This document shows, piece after piece, positions 45,355-56,500 of a stretch of 64,000 bases of DNA. Each line of letters begins with the position of its first letter. The first letter of the stretch is position 1. Both the position numbers and the translations under genes were made by a program. Source of the DNA: Blasia pusilla (taxonomy: Eukaryota > Marchantiophyta > Marchantiopsida > Blasiales); assembly GCA_050084515.1 (NCBI GenBank), contig CM114275.1, positions 28,086,001 through 28,150,000 of the forward strand. The letters are read 5' to 3'. The notes below the pieces were generated by a model, which saw only the letters and a list, made by a program, of their open reading frames with translations, was not told the origin of the DNA and ran no database searches.

Positions 45355-45890
45355 TGAAGCTCTCTCACTCACTCATTCTCTCTTTATAAATCAAGATCCA
45401 ATCTCTCTCAACACCATAACTCTCAAATATGTGCACTCTCACATGTCTCTCTCAATGTCAAACCAAACCCACTCTCCTAATGAGAGGCTTGGGTTACACA
45501 CACAAGGCACGTAAGACCATAGCTTTGCCGCCTCATGCCAAGAGGTTCAACAAAGAGAGAATGAGCTCTCAAGCTCTCTCTCCTTGAGGTATACCCCTCC
45601 CCTCTCCCAAGCTCTCTCCATGGTAACCTATGCTCCCAAGTCACCTCCTTGGCTCTTGACCTGATGTATGAGGTCAAAATCCACTTACCAAAAATATAAA
45701 GTTGACCATATGGTCAAAATGGTACTTACCTAAAATAGTAAGATTTTCAATATGGCTCCAAATAAGCCGAAACAAAGGGGAAATGTGCTCTCTCATGTTT
45801 CCCGGGGCCTCAATAGGTCATCCTCAACCTCTTGAGTTTGTCCTCCACTACTCGCAAAGGCGCTCTACTAGATCTCACCGATCTATCCTA
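45355..45890 (-). repeat. 5' LTR of M3
   Basis: It aligns with 23,553-24,029 and with the + strand LTR at 47,263-47,805. The right limit is set by the TATCCTAAAAGA string, which matches the TGTTAGGATA start of the 47-kb copy. No copy of the 135-bp flanking repeat is present outside it. Confidence 0.65.
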
Positions 45891-46924
45891 AAAGACGTGA
45901 AAACTCTACCAAAAAAGTTCGATATATCCTAAAAGACGTCACATGCGTCACTCTCAAATCTATGATGTCACAAATGCATGACTCCTATCAACACTCTGAT
46001 CTTCAATTGGAGGTGGTGTTCTTACATTTTTTGGGCTAAAATCCATCCAAGTTTTGGGATAATTTTTTCGCTTATCTCTTCCCCATAAACTTCATGCCTA
46101 CAAATGTAACAAAATAATGAGCTCACATCTATACCCATGAGCTCTTCCATGGAAAATCCAATCCAACACTCAATTTCTACAGCAAATTCAACAACACTTC
46201 CATGAATATTGCCAATGCACATAAAATTATGAGACAAAATATCAAAACCTCAAACTCATGCTTCTATGAGTCGTTGATGGGAAATACAATCCACAATTTG
46301 TACAAACAACAACAACTCTACGGTTATGGATTGCAAAACTCTCATTCTCTATTTATAAAACCGTGAATCAATGTTGTAACATCTCTTACTACTACATTTG
46401 AATAAAAAATTTCACTGCATAGAGCTACACAAGAGCCGATATATAGTCACATCACATTACATCCAAATTATAGTCGCAAGCTTACAACTCTCATAATTGC
46501 AAGATATTTTCATGAATACTATCCTGAGCCACACTTTGTGACTATGCCATGGTCGTGAAATAGTATTTTATTATATTCATAATAGGGCCGCACAACACTT
46601 GTAATTATCCACGAGTTGGCCGTATAACAACTGTTAAGTACTTGCAAATAGTCGCACATTTGCGACTATCTTGTGATTATCATTTGCATAAAAACCACAA
46701 TTTTTTTAATAGTATAAAATTTTCTTTTTCTTTTTTGCTAATTGAGTGGAAGTATCTCATAATGCTAGTTTTAATGAGATTAGCTCTATGGATGAGAGCC
46801 GAAATTACTTGTGGCCATTCGTTTTGATGCTAGTTAGGTGTTGAACCTCGATGACAATGATATGTGAATACAAGCATGTTCATAGAGGGAGAAGACGCTT
46901 TTGAGAGTGATGGACATGGCTAGG
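45891..46924. other. Intergenic stretch with a possible small inverted-repeat element
   Basis: No gene is seen. About 46,386-46,712 starts ACTACTACATTTGAATAAAAAA and ends AACCACAATTTTTTTAATAGT, with repeated TAGTCGCA/TAGTCACA-like strings inside, similar in style to subterminal repeats of CACTA-type elements. The ends are too imperfect to define it. Confidence 0.35.
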
Positions 46925-47701
46925 ATTCTTCGGGGATGATGGATGTGGCCCATATGTATATATGATAGATAGTTATAGTTTTTGACTTGTGTCTGTGACA
47001 TGGATGACAAGAAGGCGACTAACAATGGGGTCACATGAGCATCCAACCTTTTTGCTCTTAGCGTCCTAAAGATGTATGTCATGTTAGGTAGCTAGGGATA
47101 GATGGCTATCTGGAGTTAGAGGGGCCTTACCACCAGCTAGAGGAGAAATTGGAGATATTTTGGTACTTCTCGTCTCGATGGTTGGATGCCATGAGTTAGC
47201 ATGGGATCGTGCGTGTTTGTGTGTATGTTCGGTGACAACGATGTGTATGCGCACGACAACTCTCAAGTTTGTTAGGATAAATTGACAAGATCTAGTAGAA
47301 CGTCTTTGGAGATACTAGAGAACAACCTCAAGAGGTTGAGGATGACCTATTGAGGCCGCGGATGACCTATTGAGGTCGTAGATAACCTGAGAGAGCAGGT
47401 TTTCCCTTCTTTTCGGTTCATTTGGAGAAACTTATCATGGTAAGTTCCCATATTAGGCATAGTTAGATTTCCACTTTGGGGAGTGCCCATATTGCGTATA
47501 GTTTACATGTTGTAGTGGGTTAAGGCCCAAGGAGGTGATCTACGAACATAGATTACCGTGGAGAGAGTTTGGGAGTATACTTCCAAGAGAGATAGCTTAA
47601 GAGCTCATTATCTCTTTGTTGAACCTTTTGGCATGAGGCGGTGGAGCTATGATCCTCCTTGTCTTGTGTATGTAATCCAAGCCTCTCAATAGGAGAGTGG
47701 G

Positions 47702-47751
<50 letters not shown>

Positions 47752-47945
47752 AGGGATAGAGAGACAGAGAGTTGTGTGTATTATGAAGAGATTGAATGAC
47801 ATCTGCTTACTTTATTGGAGATACTTTGGTACTTCTCGTCTCGATGTTTGAATGCCATGAGTTAGCATGGGATCATGCGTGTTTGTGTGTATGTTATGTG
47901 ACAACGATGTATGCTATATAGCGATATGTATGCACATGACACAAT
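46925..47945 (+). mobile_element. M4: 3' remnant of an M-family element (PHD tail, LTR, flanking repeats)
   Basis: It reads on the + strand. 46,925-46,955 gives the last trace of the PHD finger (WMWPIC where others have WMCPRC). Then follow the 3' non-coding region shared with 24,240-24,350 and 13,310-13,430 (GACAAGAAGGCGACTAACAATGGGG), the flanking repeat (47,150-47,262), the LTR (about 47,263-47,805) and a second flanking repeat (47,806-47,945). The two flanking repeats share strings such as TTTGGTACTTCTCGTCTCGATG and GCCATGAGTTAGCATGGGATC, so they are much more alike than those of M1. Confidence 0.75.
47706..47745. repeat. GA microsatellite in the M4 LTR
   Basis: About twenty uninterrupted GA units followed by a purine tract (GGGAGGGAGGG). 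The other M LTRs have only short GAGAGAG stretches at this position, so the expansion is private to this copy. Confidence 0.9.
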
Positions 47946-49466
47946 CTATCTTAGTCCAAATCTCACAATCACGGATGTGGAAAATTTGGTAGTATTCCTT
48001 GCAACTCAAGAAGGTTATTGTGGTGGAACTTAATTTCAAGGATGTTGGGATTTTTAAAAAAAAGATGTCACCACTTTGTTATTGGACATAAGTTTCTTGG
48101 ATTCCTTGTGGAGCTTGTTAAGGAAATTACACATGAGTTGGAGGAGGAACATCTCTCAAGAATAATTCCTCCTCATCCCATTAAGGCAACAACTTCGGAA
48201 GGTGTTGTTCCCACGAATGTTCAGTTCAAGAGATTCATATCAATTTTGATAACTCAATTCAAATTCAAGTTCCTTGAGTTCTCATTGTCAATTGGTAAGA
48301 AAGATAAGATTCATAATTGATATCTCATCTACGATGTGCCATCTCATTACACACTTTGCAAGACGGAGTTTGAGATCCTCAAGACGTCACAACATGTTAG
48401 GAAAATGTTGGAAATTTGGTCAATTATCAAATAGATCATGCACGTGAAAAACGGACAACATGGATCTATTTCCATTGAGTGATAAACCTCGCGATAAACC
48501 AACATCAACCCTTGCTATATATGTAAAATCCATTTCATTTTCCCTCCATGATAAAGAATTCATACTCATAAGCATCTAGATCTTGTCGAATTTTATATGC
48601 AAGATGCATAATGATAATTAGGATATAATAGTTGATGCGAGGAAATCCCATGACATGCAAATGTGATGTCATCAAGAGGTAGCCAAATGGAATATAAAAT
48701 TTTCTCCAATTCTAGTGAAATTTGGCCTTGTTATTCCCAGGCAATATCTTTAAGTTCTCAAGATCCCCCATGTGGCCAACCAATCGTGTTGTAGTGATAA
48801 TACTATTGTCATGTTCATACCCATCCCTACAAAATATATATCGTTATCACCAAATACACAAAAATAACACAAGATACCATACTAACTCATGATATATAAA
48901 CATTGAGATGATCGAGTAGGTACCAACGTTCACATATCTCCAATCGCTCTACTATTCAATTCACTTTTCTTCCCATTTGTAGCTGAAATTGAAATTGAGC
49001 ATTGAAAACTATGATGCAAGTTGTCTATCCTTGTATGATCATTTTTCTACTTCCCCCTAAACCTCTTTCTTACAAATTATGCCAAAAATGCCTTTGTGGT
49101 ACATATATACATTCATACGCAATCTATATCCATATTGTAATTGGAAAGTGCCGCCAAAATTTTCAAAATCCTCTTCCATTGACATTTAGGCCTCTCAACT
49201 AATATGACTATTTTAAGGATTTCTTTAATAATTTCGGGGATAAATAAAGTAAGTAATAATATATTTTCATTAATGACGGGTAATTTAAATTACCCATCAT
49301 TAATCTCGTGCATCTATTAGTTATTACTTATCTCCAGGCCACCGTTGTATCAATCTCGTCCCCATATAGAAAGATTTATACTCACGTAAGTATATCAAGA
49401 CCATATAACAAAATGAAAGTAAAAATAACTCACTTTGCCGACTCCACTCTCAATGATACATAACGT
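47946..49466. other. AT-rich intergenic stretch
   Basis: The + frame at 48,018-48,320 (100 codons, rich in Lys, Phe, Glu) has no motif I can assign and may be a transposon fragment or chance. At about 48,790-48,955 another copy of the M flanking repeat can be recognised (CGTTATCACC, ATAAGATACCATACTAACTCATG-like) without an LTR beside it. Nothing else is seen. Confidence 0.4.
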
Positions 49467-50938
49467 TGTCAAATAGTAAAATGATGTGAGATGGAATTCC
49501 ACTATTAGTACTGTTAGAGATAGTTTATATAAGTATTGAATGATTAGCTTAGGAAAAACTTTAATGTTTAACCTTTCAATGATACCTTGTTTGTGGGGCC
49601 CAACACTAGAAAAATATGTCATAATTGAGACATGGAAAGTGTAAAAATAAAGTAGTGGGTTGGTGGATATCTTATTTATGGTGCCCAAATATGTGAATGA
49701 AAGTCATTAATAAGACATGAAAAATATATAAGTAAAATAGTGGGTTGATGTACTAATGACAATAAAATTGAATTAATCATGGTTTGTGAAGAATTTAGAT
49801 TGGAATATTGATTGGTTTTATGAGGATATTTAGAAAGAGATAAAAAAGAATTTACTTGTGTTTAAAAGGGATTAGCTAAGCTTTGAGAGAAAGTTATTTG
49901 ATATAAGATTAGATTGCCATTATTATACTCTTATGGATCCCTCATGAGTATATAAAGAGGAGTGACTTTTAAGGGCTCACTACCTTCAATTGTCTTTATT
50001 ATTCTTGAGAGAATAGTATTGGCTTTGGTTGCTCTTCCAACAATAATGGATCGCCCCTCTTGGGAGAATAGCTTAGCCATGATCGATTATTCAAGAGTTG
50101 AAGAGTTTGATGAGTGTAGAGTCGACTACTTTAGAGAGACATTAAATATAAGAGTTGTGCTCGTCATTCTTGAAACTATGGTATTGGACTTAGTTATTCT
50201 TTCAGTGAGAGTGAACTATCCCTCTTGAGAGTGAACTATCCCTCTTGGGAGAATAACTTGACCATAGTCTACTCTTGAGGGATTTAGAGATTAATGAGTG
50301 TACGTTGATTTTTGTGAAAACTTGTCATACATTCATGAGTTTGAGGAAATAAGTGTAACGATTGCATATGATTTTAAAGTTTGCGGTAAGAGAGAGGAGG
50401 GTACAAGATGTTTGTCAATCATGGACAAAAATGGAGCATGAGTAATATCCAATTTTCTTTTCCTTAATTCATACGATGTAAATGTCTTCTTTACAGCTAA
50501 GCATTGGTTTATTGGTTATCTAGTCTATAATTTTAGAGAGACATTTATGGATTAAGTCATGCAATCACCAACCTCGATGATACGTATAATTATCAAATAC
50601 GGAAGGACTTCGGATTGTAGGTTGTGTGCCCTCATCTAAGAGGTTATGGATATAAATATGTCTCCTCAAGTAGGATTCAATACCAATTATGTCATTTTCT
50701 TCGTGTAAAAATGCAAAGTAGTTTATAAAGACTTAATAGTTACGAATTTGTGGATTAGATGATTCGAATGGATGATTGTCTCGGAAAAACCATGTATGAT
50801 CCCTATCGTTAGAGAATTGAGAATGTACATCGTGATTTTATATTGAAAAAGAAAAACTTGTGAGATAATTTGTCTTGCATCAACGATTATTGTGGCTACA
50901 AGGTGTGCCTTTACTCAAAGAAAGACTTTCAATACAAC
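49467..50938 (+). repeat. Second family C LTR
   Basis: It starts TGTCAAATAGTAAAAT and ends ...CTTTCAATACAAC, in parallel with 2,960-4,224. Shared internal blocks include the tatataaagagga box near 49,950, ATCCCTCTTGGGAGA-type strings repeated near 50,055 and 50,220, and GTGCCTTTACTCAAAGAAAG near the end. Flanks are AACGT (49,462-49,466) and AATGT (50,939-50,943), a possible target duplication with one mismatch. Confidence 0.65.
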
Positions 50939-52380
50939 AATGTCATCTAATCGAGTCCAACCTTTGCTACTAGGGAATCTGGTCTGTAACACTCTAGCTT
51001 CTACCAAATCCTCGGAGGAGAAGTATTTCCTATGCTCAACAAATAGAGATGACTCTCTCTCCTCATCTTATATACCCTTAGGAAGAGCCAAAAGAGACAA
51101 AGTGACTATTGACCAAGTCAATTGATCACTAGATCTAAAATTGGAAAATAGGTAAGCTAGTCAAAAGTTAAATCTCGATACAAGAGCACCAATTCCAACA
51201 TCATCGGACCGAGACAAAGGTGCATCTTAAGGAGCCCAATAACTCCCAATATTATTGACACTGTAGACCTCTAATCGTAAACCAAATATGATGTAACATC
51301 CATGAAAGTCTTACTATACTCTATGTCCTTTATTAATTTTTTTCACTTACTACTCATACTCTCAAAATATATTATAATAAGTTATAACGAGATATGTAGA
51401 TGGGTTTAACAAACTTTGACAAATTCAAAGCTAAGCTCAAATTTATACCCTTAAGATGAAGATTGAATAAGTGACAACTCTAGTTGAAATAATAATACAA
51501 ATTTTAGGCATTTGATTTGGAACTCGCAAGTGATAGGCCCTTTGATTTGAAACATAGGAATCAAACTCTATAGAATCTAAATCCTTGGCCTACCTAGAGT
51601 AGGACCTGCTTCGCTCATTCTCAAGGGCGGGAGGGTTTTGACAAATAATGCCACTTCAAGCCTTAGTTCACCAAGATGTGGATATGCATGCTCGGTCTTG
51701 CACTCGCCCCCTCAAAATTTGGGGGAACCATAAAGACTACTAGTGTGTTGCCCACGCTGGGCATAGGGCCAATGATCATGCTGCCCCATGTTGCTGATTT
51801 TTTTCTTCATATTGCCTTGTGTGTAACACACAAGTCTTTGCAAATAAAGAAACCAGATGGTATAGATTGATGAGAAAATTGGATCGTCCCCACGAAGAAA
51901 TATGAAACAACTTAATAATGACTATTGTGCATCCTTGCCATTTACGGGCTTCAATTACTTCCAAAAATGATAATTAACTCTCAAAATTTTCATATTTCCA
52001 TTTAAATAAACTTGGAGCCATCTCCTTCGAGCTCACAAGTAATCCCGTTCGTTGAGAGTACCAAGTGCCCAGATAAGAGAGAGAGAGAGAGTTTGAAAAA
52101 CGAAGTGTCTCTCTCCAATTATAATACACCTTTATATTATTAAAAGAGGGGTTCGGAGAATCCTTCCTTTTTGCAATCCTCCCACATTGACGCGTGTATT
52201 GTGTAACACAAGAGAGAAGAATTTCCGGAGGATGAATTTTTCACAAGATGCTAGTCGTTTATAGAAATCTCCCATAAGTTGTAGAATGGAGGGTGGGGCA
52301 TCCAAGACCTTTATCCACGCGAGCTAGCCTCTCAATCAGGATAAAGTAAAACGGGGACCTGACATTTCGTATCCGGCCGA
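50939..52380. other. AT-rich intergenic stretch upstream of the ClpX gene
   Basis: No open frame with conserved features and no repeat shared with the rest of the window. A short GA run lies at 52,077-52,091. The sequence becomes GC-rich after about 52,350, marking the likely start of the gene's promoter region. Confidence 0.5.
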
Positions 52381-53593
52381 ACGTCGGACTTACACATGCG
52401 GATGGGACAGGACCAATGGACTCATCTTTGACACCGTTCGTATGTCCGTACGCTGAAAGGGATCGGGCAGACAGACATGGACGGGAAAATGAACGGAAAG
52501 AGGGAATCTCCGCAACTTTGACCAGCGCAGGTAGCTGGGGGAGAAGGAGGGACCTCGAGCGATTAGCTCCGTTCTGGGACGTCTGGCCAGTGATGGTCCG
52601 CCGCGTGGAGCGTTGCGCGCTCCCATACCTGATGTTCGCGCTGCTCTCAAGGGCGGGACAAAGCTGTCTCCGGACTCGGACATTTATTTACGTGTACTCT
52701 CACTGCTCCGCCTTCCTGGATGGGATCATCCCTTCGTCGTCCACTCGCTCCCCTTCTCTGCGGTTCAATAATCAGTTGTTTCCTCCTCCGTCTCTTTTTA
52801 TTTTACGCGGTGGTCTCACTGGCGTCATCTCATCTCATCGTGTCGCTGGTCACGACGTCGGTTTCTGCGGACGAAGGGGAATTGGCCACAGTTCGCTGCG
52901 GTTCGCATCCGCTTCCCGAATGCGTGCGTGCGTACTCTTGCGTTTTCAGGTTGGAAGGGATGTGAAGTCCGTGCATGTCGCAGGGAGGAAGTGGGGTGAG
53001 GTTGAGACAGAGAGCGAGAGAGAGAGAGAGAGAGAGAGACCGAGAGGAAAGGTGAGGAGGGAGAGCAGGAGGGGAAGGTGGTTACTAGGAAGGAATTAGC
53101 CTTTGGGTGGGTGTGTCGCCGCAGTGCTGACGGTGGGATCGGCAATTGACTTGACTTGCAGGACGATTACCGCGCGATGGTCTCCGTGCCTCACTCTATG
53201 GCGAGGTAACTCTTTGCCCGCGAGGTTTTGGTCATGGCCCTTGTGAGTTCGTGAGGGTTTGCCTGCTGGGCCCGTGTGTCGTCGTTTCGCTTCGACGGGT
53301 TCCTGATGCACGTTGGACATTGCGTTGCGACGTTGACATCGGTGTTCGACTCCAATTCACAGCCGAAGAACGTGTTTGGGATCAGCGGGCCTCGGCAACT
53401 CGTGGCTGCCTTTCTAAGAAGGCCTGTAGGACGTTGGGAGAACTTAATCGACTGATGGGGGAGTGACATCGTGCTGTTCACTATATGCGGGAGGACTATT
53501 CAACGAAGACATTTCTTGATGATAAGACGAAGGAGTTGAGTGGAGGACTGCGAGAACTTGGAAACCTGTAATTGAACTATCAATTCGAGCAGG
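52381..53593 (+). promoter_or_regulatory. Promoter and 5' leader of the ClpX gene, with a probable leader intron and uORFs
   Basis: The stretch is clearly more GC-rich than its surroundings. A GA run lies at about 53,008-53,040, common in plant leaders. A probable intron runs from the donor AAAG/GTGAGG (intron start 53,052) to the acceptor TTGACTTGCAG (end 53,161). After it, at least two short upstream open frames occur, at 53,177-53,209 (10 codons) and near 53,234 (6 codons). The 227-codon frame at 52,416-53,099 spans the GA run and ends in Arg/Glu repeats, so I regard it as non-coding. No TATA box could be chosen with confidence. Confidence 0.5.
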
Positions 53594-56500
53594 ATGGGGA
53601 TATCCCGATTGAGGAAGTTGAGCCAAGTCGCCGTAGGCATGGCATCTGTTCATCAGACGGAGCTGAGCAGAAGTGGACTCTTAGCTTGTAGGCATGGATC
53701 GAAAACCCTATTTCCATCAAGACTTCCTAGCTCCTGCGGTTATTCAGGTCTCCCTGCGCGTTCTCACCCTTCACTTGTACATAATTCGTCCACTTTTCAT
53801 TGTATGCCTGGATCTTACAAACGCAACGACCCGGATTCCTCATCTCCGGAGCATAGCAACTTAGGTCAACCTCGAGCTGGTATCGTGAAGAAATTACGGA
53901 ATGTGGGTATACAAGAGGGACCCAGAGAAGAAAGAGGGATTTCGGTCTCTCCTATCGTCGATCAACCGAGGAAGGACAAATCAGCGCCTCCTGCCGATAA
54001 GAGCCTGGTCCCAGCAGGAGTTATAGAGAGGGTTCAGCTAGACACTTTGATACTGGAGTCAGCAAGGTGGCAATCAAATAAGAGACATGGACATGGTGAC
54101 ATACCTCAGCACTGGCACCAAGGACCAGGAATTACTTTGCCCCCAGCGGTTGCCGTTCCAGCTCCACCTAACCCACCTTTCCCTCCCAACACCAACTTAA
54201 TTCGAACGCAATCTGGAACAGGTGGTTCCGGCGGCGGCGGCGGCGGCGGCGGTTTTGGATCAAGAGAAAACTGGGGAGGATGTAGTGTTGGAAAGGAACT
54301 ACCAACCCCGAGAGAGATATGTACTGCTCTAGACAAGTTTGTCGTCGGGCAGGAGCGAGCGAAGAAAGTAAGTTTTATTCCGTCAAGTTGGTGTAGTGAA
54401 CTAGGGCTGTGAATCTATAAAATTCTTTCACAACCTGTCGTATTTATGTTTGTATGATTGAATTGACCCACAAGCGGCCTTGCAGCAACTGAAAATATGA
54501 TTTGGAAATCCGGATGCGCGAGGGCTTAATCAACACATACATGAGCTCTATCGGTGTAGCCCCAATTCAATTGATAGTTTGAGAGAGAAGTAGCTTATGG
54601 TTTTCCTCCATTTTAAATGGTGAGGTAGAAAGCTGCATATGGTGGGGGCAGAGGGTGGCTTACTATCGGCATGAATCAGTCAGCTGGGGTTGATGTCCGA
54701 GGTTGGCTGTTCTTGGTACCATGAATTGTTAACCCTCAGGAACACTGCCAATTCTTTCTATCAGAGTCTGTTTCAATAGAGACTTTGCTCAGATGATGGT
54801 TTTATTTCCATTCAAATTCTTTATGCTCTCATCAGTCTGCAGAACTTCATCTTGAGTTCATCAGATTTTGAGGTTTATTTCCTTCAATTTTGAAAGCTCG
54901 TACAAAGAAAGAACTAAATCCACACATCCTTGGACAAGGATTGCATGACAACAGTAAAATTACCAATTACCAGCCTCACTCTGCTCAATTCAGTTGCAAC
55001 ATGATGTGGATGATAGGTGGAAATTGAAACATTATATTTTGAACACTAGCCTGTTGGTGTAAGTGTGACACGAGATTTCTGTTAATCTGTGAAACATACT
55101 AGGTGACGCGGGATTTCTATTAATCTGGTATAAGACAGGTCAACCTCTAGTTCGAGATGTCTCTGTATTGAGGTGAGGACTGGAATGCGTTCGCGGGAAA
55201 ATAGAAGAGTTCTGATCAAATTGCTTGGTGTTTGACTCAGATCCTGTCAGTAGCCGTTTACAACCATTACAAACGCATTTTTTTCGAGTCTATGCGGAAG
55301 GCTAATTTCAAACCTTCTAATTCAGATGGGTACAGTGCTCATGCTCCTGATGGATTTGGATGGGAAGAAGACATTCCGGATAGACAATGTTGAGTGAAGT
55401 TGGAGTCGTGACCAAGCATTGGCCGGTTGATCTTTGTCCTCATTTCATTTGTATGCAGTGAAGTGATCAGTAATAATTGGATTGGGTCTGGCAGGCTTAA
55501 TGGAATGGCAGCAGGTCTCTCTGATGATGAAGGTGATGGTGTTGAATTGGAGAAAAGCAATGTTCTTTTGATGGGCCCAACGGGATCTGGTAACTCTAGA
55601 GTCCCTGACCTCTATAGCACAATTATTTTTGAAAAGAACATCTTGGTGTAGGGATGCTATGACCACCCTAAAAGCATCCCATGCACGATGTTGTATTTGA
55701 AAAAGTTGCTGAAAGTTTTGTAATCAAGGTGTTATTGGGATGTACCTTGTGTTCCAAAGAGTGGGCAATTTACGCACTTGGAATATTGGTGTGTATTGTT
55801 CCCGTGCAATTACTACTCTTGATAATTGTCTCACTTGTATAAGCATGTTTTAGTTGGTAACCTACATGGTGATACTTTACTGTCTTCGCAGGGAAAACCC
55901 TTCTTGCCAAAACCTTGGCAAGATTTGTCAATGTCCCTTTTGTGATTGCAGATGCCACCACCCTCACACAGGTATGAGTCCAGAATAGTGCATTTTGAAG
56001 TTCTTCTAGTCTAGGTTTATGTGAAACGTGATCACTTTCTTGAGCAAGAATTGAAAATAATGATTATGTTTTGGCTTCCTGATGTATGAAGACCCACAAT
56101 TGTATTTCCTGACAAATTACATGTAGACTGTTAGTTTAAATGGTTTTTAATGGTGGTTTTTCAGGCAGGGTATGTAGGAGAAGATGTGGAATCTATCCTT
56201 TATAAACTTCTAATGGTACGCTCTGGCAACCCCTACCATGCGTAGTTTGTTACTGACCGAGCAAATTTCACTATACAATTGCAATTATTTAATTTCCTAA
56301 TGCTTTGGTCAACACAGGGAATCTGATGATTTGTTGTTGGTGTTGTATTTGCTTCACTATCAGCCAAAAAAGGTTTTGACAGGTAGGCTTTTTGTGTTTT
56401 TCCACAGGCAGCTGAGTTCAATGTGTCAGCAGCACAACAGGGTATTGTATATATTGACGAGGTGGACAAAATTACCAAGAAGGTTCAAACTTCTTTCCTG

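Larger units (their letters stand above)
23553..45890 (-). mobile_element. M3: third M-family element, split by a 12.1-kb chromovirus composite
   Basis: From right to left on the minus strand: 5' LTR (about 45,355-45,890), leader, Gag with zinc knuckles (42.3-44.3 kb), protease (41.25-41.9 kb), DNA methyltransferase (39.9-40.9 kb), RT and RNase H (38.1-39.6 kb), integrase (37,455-37,800 and 24.7-25,318), PHD finger (24,347-24,483), 3' LTR (23,553-24,029). Without the insert at 25,319-37,454 the element is about 10.2 kb. It has the most complete set of domains of the three copies, though still with stops and frameshifts. The methyltransferase keeps motif IV. Confidence 0.85.

Noticed and set aside
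52416-53099. 227-codon forward open frame upstream of ClpX
   Set aside because: It covers the GC-rich leader and a GA microsatellite, ends in Arg/Glu repeats, has no domain, and overlaps a probable leader intron.
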